A stretch of 8,652 nt of DNA from Chloroflexota bacterium (GTDB lineage: Bacteria > Chloroflexota > Dehalococcoidia > Bin125): positions 1 through 8,652 of the forward strand of contig JAPUIR010000387.1 in NCBI GenBank assembly GCA_027296805.1, read 5' to 3'. Every line of letters starts with the position of its first letter. Positions within the stretch are counted from its first letter, which is position 1. Position numbers and translations under genes: made by a program. Shown one piece after another: positions 1 to 5,709 of this stretch. The notes below the pieces were generated by a model that was not told the origin of the DNA, ran no database searches, and saw only the letters and a program-made list of their open reading frames with translations.

Positions 1-1937
1 ACGCGAAGGTCCTCGAGCCGCATCGGTTTGGAGAGATAGTCGTCCATGCCGGCGGCCAGGCAGCGCTCGCGATCGCCCGCCATGGCCTCGGCGGTCACCG
101 CGACGATGGGCAGGCGGGGTCCCGAGTCGGTGCCGGCACGGATCAGACGCGTCGTCTCCAAGCCGTCCAGCTCGGGCATCTGTACGTCCATCAGGATCAG
201 GTCGTAGCGATTCTCGGCCAGCAGAGCAAGTACCTCGCGACCGTCGGTGGCGAGGTCGGCGTTCCAGCCCAGCGTCTCCACCATGCGCTGCGCGATCCGC
301 TGATTGACTTCGTTGTCCTCGGCGATGAGGAGGCGCTCCGGTCGGCTCGGCGGGGTGCTGGGGCTCGGCCGCCGTTCGGGGGCTGGCACGGCGTCCGTCG
401 ACGGACGGAGCGCAACGACCAGGGCGTCCATCAACTGTGAACGTCGGGCGGGCTTGGTCAATGCTGCTTGGAATAACGTCTCACGCGTCTCGCGGGAGAC
501 CGCCTCAAGGCCCGCTGAGCTAAGAAGGATCAGCGGCAGCGTGTCGAAATCGGCGTCTGCGCGGATCGTCCGCGCAAGCTCGACACCGTCCATGCCCGGC
601 ATGAAGTAGTCCACCAAGACTGCTTGAAATGGGCTCCGGCGGGACTGTTCCCGACGGAGAGATCGGAGCGCCGCAGCGCCGTCGGGCTGGGACTCGGGCA
701 GGGCGCCCCATTCGCGCAACGTCTCTTCGAGAATGACCCGGTTCGTCGCATTGTCGTCGACGATCAGGATCCGGCAGCCGTCAAGGCCGTGCGGCACCGC
801 GTGTTCGGGCGCCGCTGTGGTCGGCAGCGCGCAAGGTAGCGTGACCCAGAACGTCGAGCCGCGACCTTCCGTGCTCTCGACGCCGATCTCGCCGTCCATG
901 AGGTGAACCAACCGCTTCGAGATCGCCAGGCCGAGGCCGGTGCCGCCGTAGCGGCGACTCGTCGAAGCGTCGGCTTGCACGAACTCGTCGAAGATCGTGT
1001 CGAGTTTTTCCTGGGGCAGGCCGACGCCAGTGTCGGACACGCTGATCTTGAGCCGTACAGAGTTCTGCTCCCGCTCCAACTCTTCCACCCGCACCATCAC
1101 CTCACCCTGTTCGGTGAACTTCACCGCGTTGCTCACTAAGTTGAGGAGGACTTGGCGCACGCGCGCTTCGTCGCCCACCACCCAGGACGGCACGGCTGCC
1201 GCGTAGTGGACAAGTGGTTCGAGCGTCTTGTCACTGAGCGTGGGCCCGAGCAGCTGCAGCACATCCTCGACGGTGTTGCGCAGCTGGAACGGCCGGCTCT
1301 CCAGTTCGATCTCGCCCGCTTCGATCTTGGAAAAGTCCAAGACGTCGTTGATCACGATAAGCAGGGCGGCGCCGGCCCGACGGACAGCTTCGGTGTACTC
1401 CGCCTGCTCGGCGCTCTGCTCCGTCTGAGAGAGCAGGTCGGCCATGCCGATCACCCCGTTGAGGGGCGTGCGGATCTCGTGGCTCATCATGGCGAGGAAC
1501 TGCGCCTTGGCGAGGGCGGCGTGCTGCGCTTCGACCGACAAGCGCTCGGCTTCCTCGAGCGATTCCTCCAGGTGGACTCGCTGCCGCCGGATTGTGCGCC
1601 AGCCCCGCCAGACCAGCCCCACCGAGCCCAGGAAGAGACCGGCGAAGCCCAGGCTGAGGATCAGGAAAGAGGTCCAGCGGAGTCGATCGACGTCGGCCGC
1701 GATGTTCGGGATCGCGAACGGATCGGTGGGCTGCAGTGTCCCCGCCATCATGGCCATTCCATGTTGCTCTAGCAGCGCCGTGTGCCCATCGAGCTGGGTG
1801 GTGAGGTACCAGGAGACGAGCGTCGCGCTCAGAACAGTACAGACGAGGGATAGCGTCGTGAACTGCAGGAGCAAGCTGCCCCGCAGACGTCGAAACGGGC
1901 CGGTGGAATCTCGAGTAGCCATGTTTGAGCGAGTCAT
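1..1937 (-). CDS. Hybrid sensor histidine kinase with two receiver domains (partial, C-terminus beyond left edge)
   Basis: One uninterrupted frame gives 645 residues before the window edge. Two hydrophobic helices (about 21-45 and 88-110) flank a loop of about 42 residues that matches no sensor domain I know. A charged, probably coiled-coil stretch (111-148) leads into HisKA with MSHEIRTPLNG (phospho-acceptor His153). HATPase boxes follow: N box NLVSNAVKF (Asn270), G1 DTGVG (302-306), G2 GGTGLGL (331-337). Receiver 1 (389-510) has DD394-395, acceptor Asp443 and Lys495. A Pro-rich linker (511-533) joins receiver 2, with ED540-541, Asp584, Thr615 and Lys637. By family knowledge it autophosphorylates and relays phosphate internally to a partner; an HPt domain could lie past the edge. 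No HAMP domain is evident. The start at 1937 has GGAAGGA 8 nt upstream; ATG 1922 in the same frame is the alternative. It is divergent from the epimerase. The signal sensed is unknown. Confidence 0.95.
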   Translation of the reverse strand, partial: MTRSNMATRDSTGPFRRLRGSLLLQFTTLSLVCTVLSATLVSWYLTTQLDGHTALLEQHGMAMMAGTLQPTDPFAIPNIAADVDRLRWTSFLILSLGFAGLFLGSVGLVWRGWRTIRRQRVHLEESLEEAERLSVEAQHAALAKAQFLAMMSHEIRTPLNGVIGMADLLSQTEQSAEQAEYTEAVRRAGAALLIVINDVLDFSKIEAGEIELESRPFQLRNTVEDVLQLLGPTLSDKTLEPLVHYAAAVPSWVVGDEARVRQVLLNLVSNAVKFTEQGEVMVRVEELEREQNSVRLKISVSDTGVGLPQEKLDTIFDEFVQADASTSRRYGGTGLGLAISKRLVHLMDGEIGVESTEGRGSTFWVTLPCALPTTAAPEHAVPHGLDGCRILIVDDNATNRVILEETLREWGALPESQPDGAAALRSLRREQSRRSPFQAVLVDYFMPGMDGVELARTIRADADFDTLPLILLSSAGLEAVSRETRETLFQAALTKPARRSQLMDALVVALRPSTDAVPAPERRPSPSTPPSRPERLLIAEDNEVNQRIAQRMVETLGWNADLATDGREVLALLAENRYDLILMDVQMPELDGLETTRLIRAGTDSGPRLPIVAVTAEAMAGDRERCLAAGMDDYLSKPMRLEDLR

Positions 1938-1939
1938 AC

Positions 1940-1955
1940 GCGGGATCCTTCCCGC
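1940..1955. repeat. Palindrome GCGGG-N6-CCCGC, proximal to kinase start
   Basis: GCGGGA (1940-1945) and TCCCGC (1950-1955) form a perfect 6-bp inverted repeat around TCCT. On the minus strand the loop and inner stem contain the kinase gene's Shine-Dalgarno sequence (GGAAGGA, 1952-1946). It could act as a dimeric protein site in DNA or as a small hairpin at the ribosome site of the mRNA. The sequence is seen; the role is inferred. Confidence 0.5.
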
Positions 1956-2031
1956 TATCCAGCCTGATGGTGTGGTCGAGGGCGTGGCATCGGACGATCC
2001 CGGACGGCGCTCCGCTCATTCCCTGAATCCA

Positions 2032-2047
2032 GCGGGTGACGACCCGC
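2032..2047. repeat. Palindrome GCGGG-N6-CCCGC, proximal to epimerase promoter region
   Basis: GCGGGT (2032-2037) and ACCCGC (2042-2047) form a perfect 6-bp inverted repeat around GACG. Half-sites and spacing match the palindrome at 1940-1955, 92 bp away centre to centre. It lies just upstream of the candidate extended -10 element at 2068-2076, where an operator could act. No regulator gene is adjacent. Confidence 0.45.
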
Positions 2048-2067
2048 ACGGATATTGCCACCCCCTC

Positions 2068-2076
2068 TGCTAGGCT
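2068..2076 (+). promoter_or_regulatory. Candidate extended -10 promoter for the epimerase gene
   Basis: TGC-TAGGCT matches an extended -10 (TGn then TAnnnT). It would start transcription near 2083, leaving a leader of about 35 nt before the GTG at 2118. I see no convincing -35 hexamer 16-18 bp upstream. The call rests on this one element and its position. Confidence 0.3.
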
Positions 2077-2103
2077 CCCGCTCAGCCACGGAGGGCGTGG
2101 CCT

Positions 2104-2111
2104 GGAAAGGA
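2104..2111 (+). promoter_or_regulatory. Ribosome binding site that fixes the epimerase start at GTG 2118
   Basis: GGAAAGGA ends 6 nt before GTG 2118. The protein read from there opens directly with the first Rossmann strand (VRILVLGGSGFIG), as expected for this family. Upstream starts such as TTG 2055 would add 21 residues without family character and would overlap the candidate promoter. Confidence 0.7.
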
Positions 2112-2117
2112 CGACCT

Positions 2118-3059
2118 GTGCGCATACTGGTGCTGGGAGGCAGCGGCTTTATCGGGCCACGTGTCATACGGCGGTTGCTGGAGCGCGGACACGAGGTCCA
2201 CTGCATGGACATCGCGCCGAACGCGCCGTCGCTCGAGGACCTGCGCGACGACATTGCGATCGCTCTTGGCGACATAACGCTGATGGACGACGTGCTGGAG
2301 GCGATGGCGCTCAGCCAGCCCGACCGCGTGCTCAACCTCGCCTACGCCTTGGGTGCCGGCGAGGACGATCCGCATCCGCAGGTTCGGCTCAACATCCTGG
2401 GCATGGACAACTGCTTTGAGGCGGCGCGCATCCTTGGCATCCGTCGCGTGGTCTATGCGAGTTCGCTCGCGGTCTACGGACCGCAGCGTTTGCACGGGGA
2501 GCGCGCGGTCGTGGAGGATGACCCGCGCCTGGGCACAAGCCTCTACGCGGCTTCGAAGATCTTCAACGAGCACCAGGCCGACTGGTACAACCGCGCCTTC
2601 GATATGGCGATTACGGGCGTGCGTCCCGCCAATATCACCGGGCCGGATAAGGTGCGTGGTTCGATGGACCACGTGCGCTGCCAAGTGTTCCCGGCCCGCG
2701 GCGAGCCCGTCCAGTTTCCCTTCCGGGACGGGATGACGCTGCCGCTCCATGTGGAGGACATCGCAGAGGTCTTCGTGCGCGTGACACTGGCGGCGGAGAC
2801 GCAGCACACGATCTACAACTCCGGCGGCGAGTCACTCAGCCTGGGCCGGCTCGCCGACATCGTGCGGGGATTCCTGCCCGACGCGGAGATCACGTTCGAT
2901 GCGGATGAGGGCGGGCGAGAGCCGTCCGGTCTTTACCTCATGGACAACTCGCGTCTCGTCGAAGAGTTCGAGGTCGAATACGCCCCGTTCGAGCAGCGCG
3001 TGATGGAGACCATCAACGAGGCGCGCGGTGAGGGCCTCCCGTCGGTTGGCCAGGGCTGA
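2118..3059 (+). CDS. NAD-dependent epimerase/dehydratase family protein (extended SDR)
   Basis: This is a 313-residue cytosolic oxidoreductase of usual family length. The N-terminal Rossmann fold has the dinucleotide motif GGSGFIG (7-13). Asp31 ends the second strand (HCMDI), which favours NAD over NADP. VVYASSLAVYG (111-121) supplies the catalytic Ser, and YAASK gives Tyr143 and Lys147 of the YxxxK pair. GVRPANITGP (167-176) is the usual substrate-side segment, and LHVEDIAEV (210-218) is the conserved stretch before the C-terminal domain. Members convert nucleotide sugars or related hydroxy compounds by NAD-dependent oxidation and reduction; the substrate here cannot be read from sequence. 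It stands alone on the plus strand, divergent from the kinase and convergent with the DinB-like gene, with 43 bp between stops. No sugar-biosynthesis partners are nearby, so a role in surface-sugar synthesis is only a possibility. Confidence 0.92.
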   Translation: MRILVLGGSGFIGPRVIRRLLERGHEVHCMDIAPNAPSLEDLRDDIAIALGDITLMDDVLEAMALSQPDRVLNLAYALGAGEDDPHPQVRLNILGMDNCFEAARILGIRRVVYASSLAVYGPQRLHGERAVVEDDPRLGTSLYAASKIFNEHQADWYNRAFDMAITGVRPANITGPDKVRGSMDHVRCQVFPARGEPVQFPFRDGMTLPLHVEDIAEVFVRVTLAAETQHTIYNSGGESLSLGRLADIVRGFLPDAEITFDADEGGREPSGLYLMDNSRLVEEFEVEYAPFEQRVMETINEARGEGLPSVGQG

Positions 3060-3102
3060 ACCGGAACGCCGCTCCGCTCGAAATGTCCGCGGTCGTTCGC
3101 TT

Positions 3103-3621
3103 CTAGCCCGGCCGTCGAGCCAGGATCAGGTCGCGGATCAGTTGTGCTTCGCCAAGGTGCTCGCTGGCGTGGCGGTGCACGAGGAGGAGCAGCGCACGCC
3201 CGGTGAGTTGGGCGAGGTCACCCCGACCGCTCGGCGTATCCCACGCTTCCGGCGGCAGTGCGGCAACGACTCCCGGGAAGCTCGTTTTCACCTCGGTCCA
3301 ACGCTCCAAGACGGCGGACGCCTGCGCGGCGCCGGTGACGAACTCGCGGTCGCGGACTCGGCCGACGGACTGGCCGCCGAAGAACTCCAGAATCTTCTCT
3401 TCCGCACTGCCGAGCACATGCGCGGCGAGAATGGCAAGGCTGTTGCCGCTGCCAGTCGCGGGGCGCCAGTCGAGTTCGTCGGGGCTGAGCCCGTCGAGGC
3501 AGTCCATCACGCCCTGCACGGCGTCGATGATGGCCTCGGTGTGCAGAGCCGCCGGATCATTGGCGTCGAGAGACGTGCGTCTCGCCTCGACGTACCTGGC
3601 GAGTTCCGCCTCGTCGCTCAT
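3103..3621 (-). CDS. DinB-like (DinB/YfiT superfamily) putative metal-binding protein
   Basis: This is a 172-residue, largely helical cytosolic protein of typical DinB-fold length. The family is a four-helix bundle holding a divalent metal through three histidines. Candidates here are His68 in NSLAILAAHVLGSAEE and the pair His151 and His155 in HRHASEHLGEAQ, the HxxxH-x-G signature of the last helix. DWRPATGSGNS (51-61) is the usual loop before the first metal ligand. Some relatives are thiol-dependent transferases or hydrolases, but most have no known reaction; none can be assigned here. The start at 3621 is chosen because GGAGGAG lies 7 nt upstream. An ATG 26 codons earlier (3699) would add a His/Arg-rich segment with no family character. 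It follows the beta-helix gene on the same strand after 106 bp. Confidence 0.85.
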   Translation of the reverse strand: MSDEAELARYVEARRTSLDANDPAALHTEAIIDAVQGVMDCLDGLSPDELDWRPATGSGNSLAILAAHVLGSAEEKILEFFGGQSVGRVRDREFVTGAAQASAVLERWTEVKTSFPGVVAALPPEAWDTPSGRGDLAQLTGRALLLLVHRHASEHLGEAQLIRDLILARRPG

Positions 3622-3727
3622 GGCATCGCTCCTCCACTGGATGACTGGGAGTGAACGGTACCGTGGATCGCCTCGGCCATGACCATGACTCTCCGCCAAC
3701 TCGCTCGGCTACAGAGGACGACGAGCG

Positions 3728-5569
3728 CTACGGCACAGCGACGAGATCCACCGCCCTCGACGTCTTGATCCAGAGGGCCTCGCCGAACTCGACCTGTTCA
3801 AGCGTGTTGATGAACACGGGCGCATCGGGGCTATAAGTAGAGAAGGCGTCCCTGTCTGGGCTGTAGGTCCAGAGTCCGAGCAGCGCGTCGCCGAGGGCCG
3901 TGGCGAATTCTCCTACGGCTGTTGTCGCTCCCGTCCAGGTCACAAGGTTGAAGTCTGCCTCCAGGAACGTGTCCCCCGGCACGAAGGTGTCGCCGGGCAC
4001 GAAGGTGTCGCCGGGCACGAACGACCAGGTCAGCCACTCGGACACGACTCCACCCAAATGCACCCATGCCGCCATCCCGTAATCGATGGTCTTGAGCGTG
4101 TTGAGGAAGCTCGGCGCGGACGGCTGGAAGGTCAGGAACTCGCCGGCGGCAGCGTCCCAGACGAACACCCCAAGCAGATCTGGTAGCAGGCCCGCGAACG
4201 CATCTTCGACCGGGAGCTCGGGGCCCGTGTAGCCGACCATCTGGAAGCCGCTACTGAGTTCCACGGTGCGCACGGCCTGGGCTTCGATCTCCACTGCACC
4301 CAGGTCGCACGCGTCTCCATCGGGGCGGGCGTGGCCTCGCTGGTCCGTCGCCAGCCCAGCGCAGCCGATCGCCGCATCGACGGCCGGGCTACCCGGCATC
4401 GGGACTCGCACCCAGGTCTGCCCGCCTTCGTAGCTGAGGGGGCCGAGCAGGGGGTCTGCCGTGATCGCGAAACCGCAGCTCCCGTCGCTATCGAGATTGC
4501 TTCCGACGGCCTCGATGCGGACGCGCTCGTCGCAGTCTCCGCTCGGGTTGTTCGAGATGATCACGTTCTCCAGCAGGACGTCCATGAACGGCCCGCTGAG
4601 GCCGTAGCCGTTCGTGTTGTCGACGATCGTCACGTGGCGCAGGGTGGAGAGGCCACGGGAGACGTGGACCCCTGCCCCCTTCGAGGGTCCGCCGGCCTGG
4701 TTGCCGCTGATCGTGCTGTTTGTGACGTGCATCTCGCTGCGGAACACCTGGAGGCCACCGCCCGTGTCCTCGGCTCGGTTTCCGCTGACCGTGACGGAGT
4801 CCGCGATGAGCGGCGCGTCGGCGACCTGCACGCCACCGCCGAGCCGGGCGCTGTTGTCCGCGATCGTCGTTTGGCTGATGGTCGTCTTGATGCCGGCGTA
4901 GATGCCTCCGCCCCCAATGGTTGCCTCGTTCAGTCGAATCACACTGCCGGAGACGGCGAGACTACCGCCGCTGGGCACGTGCACCGCGCCACCGTCCCCG
5001 TTGGCGATGTTGCGGAACAGGCCGACCTCTTCAAGTGTCAGGCTGCCGTTCTGCACCTGAATGGCGCCGCCACTGCTGAACGCTCGGTCGTCGGCGACCC
5101 CGTTTTGGATCGTGAGGGAGCGGATTGTGATGCTGACAGGGTCGCTGCCCGATGGCGCGTCGAAGTAGCGGTCGAGCCCGGCGGCGTCGAGCACCGTCTG
5201 CGTCGCGCCCGCGCCCTCGATCACCACATCGTCCAGAATGTCCAGGTCGCCGGTGGCGCCGTCGTCCTCGCCGGCCCCCTCGATCGTCAGGCTGTAGATA
5301 CCCGCGGGCACGGTGATCAGATCGGCGCCCTCCAGGGCGTTGGCCTCCTGGATCGCCGCCCGTAGCGAGCAGCTGCCGGACTCCGTGCTGCAGACGCCGT
5401 CACCCGGATCGACGTCCATAGCGTCCGTCGTCGTATTCACCACGAACGTTGCTGCCTGAACCGGATCAGCGCCAGGCGGCGCACCGATCGCGATCAGGGC
5501 AGCACTCATGATCAGGAGCCCGATTGCAGCAAGGATCCCGCCACGGCGAACTCTGCGATGACGGATCAT
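3728..5569 (-). CDS. Secreted right-handed beta-helix protein (CSLREA N-terminus, choice-of-anchor-Q-like) with duplicated C-terminal module
   Basis: This 613-residue protein starts with a clear signal peptide: basic n-region RHRRVRR, hydrophobic core 11-30, likely cleavage after PVQA (39). Residues 41-80 are the CSLREA-type N-terminus (VNTTTDAMD, DGVC, CSLRAAIQEANA). About 85-345 form a parallel beta-helix with repeated N-x-TI-x-x-N and GGG-(I/V/L) turns. Residues 391-427 (GSPAVDAA, DQRGHARPDGDACDLGAVE) match the choice-of-anchor-Q ending. Two ungapped homologous modules follow (about 438-505 and 536-603, near 22/68 identical by eye), separated by three VPGDTF units. I see no sortase motif or C-terminal membrane helix. 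Secretion is well supported; adhesion, glycan binding or surface-layer roles are guesses. No catalytic lyase residues can be assigned. GGAGG lies 5 nt before the ATG. Confidence 0.9.
   Translation of the reverse strand: MIRHRRVRRGGILAAIGLLIMSAALIAIGAPPGADPVQAATFVVNTTTDAMDVDPGDGVCSTESGSCSLRAAIQEANALEGADLITVPAGIYSLTIEGAGEDDGATGDLDILDDVVIEGAGATQTVLDAAGLDRYFDAPSGSDPVSITIRSLTIQNGVADDRAFSSGGAIQVQNGSLTLEEVGLFRNIANGDGGAVHVPSGGSLAVSGSVIRLNEATIGGGGIYAGIKTTISQTTIADNSARLGGGVQVADAPLIADSVTVSGNRAEDTGGGLQVFRSEMHVTNSTISGNQAGGPSKGAGVHVSRGLSTLRHVTIVDNTNGYGLSGPFMDVLLENVIISNNPSGDCDERVRIEAVGSNLDSDGSCGFAITADPLLGPLSYEGGQTWVRVPMPGSPAVDAAIGCAGLATDQRGHARPDGDACDLGAVEIEAQAVRTVELSSGFQMVGYTGPELPVEDAFAGLLPDLLGVFVWDAAAGEFLTFQPSAPSFLNTLKTIDYGMAAWVHLGGVVSEWLTWSFVPGDTFVPGDTFVPGDTFLEADFNLVTWTGATTAVGEFATALGDALLGLWTYSPDRDAFSTYSPDAPVFINTLEQVEFGEALWIKTSRAVDLVAVP
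3965..4018 (-). repeat. Three 18-bp tandem repeats encoding VPGDTF
   Basis: Units 4001-4018 and 3983-4000 are identical. Unit 3965-3982 differs at three bases, all third codon positions, so the peptide is unchanged. The array encodes residues 518-535 of the beta-helix protein, between its two C-terminal modules, and probably forms a short spacer. It is in frame and inside a gene, and has no CRISPR-like spacers. Confidence 0.9.
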
Positions 5570-5620
5570 GCCGGCCTCCAGCGCGATGCGCGCGCCATCT
5601 CCGCAGGCGCACGGTTCGCG

Positions 5621-5626
5621 AGCCTA
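5621..5626 (-). promoter_or_regulatory. Candidate -10 element for the beta-helix gene
   Basis: On the minus strand TAGGCT (5626-5621) sits within GCTAGGCTC, the same nine bases as the candidate -10 before the epimerase. Transcription would start near 5614 with a leader of about 45 nt. No good -35 is visible. The rest of 5570-5709 shows no clear terminator, so read-through from the exporter gene is also possible. Confidence 0.25.
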
Positions 5627-5709
5627 GCCGGATGGTTCAGCTACGAACAGAATGAAGGCGTCTGGGATGCGATCGATCGCCGACAGGTCGTGCCAGCCAG
5701 CGACGCCCC

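Noticed and set aside
1152..2073. Several 200-276-codon open frames on both strands over the kinase gene
   Set aside because: The minus-strand kinase frame carries all HisKA, HATPase and receiver motifs in order; the others are low-complexity shadows.
2055..2117. Longer epimerase start at TTG 2055
   Set aside because: GTG 2118 has a good ribosome site 6 nt upstream and begins at the family's usual first strand; the longer start would overlap the candidate promoter.
3060..3102. Possible bidirectional terminator between the convergent epimerase and DinB-like genes
   Set aside because: Only a 4-bp stem (CGGA/TCCG) and no T tract on either strand; too weak to call.
3655..3664. Ten-base palindrome ACGGTACCGT upstream of the DinB-like gene
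   Set aside because: It is perfect but short, does not extend, and has no matching second site or adjacent regulator; chance is a sufficient explanation.
3622..3699. Longer DinB-like start adding 26 residues
   Set aside because: The added segment has no family character, and ATG 3621 has GGAGGAG at ideal spacing.
3965..4018. 18-bp repeats as a possible CRISPR or regulatory array
   Set aside because: The units abut without spacers and keep the reading frame of the beta-helix protein; they are coding repeats.
4331..5365. Long plus-strand open frame (about 344 codons) opposite the beta-helix gene
   Set aside because: It lies wholly antisense to a convincing secreted-protein gene. Its translation has no recognisable motifs and reads as the reverse shadow of GC-rich codons.
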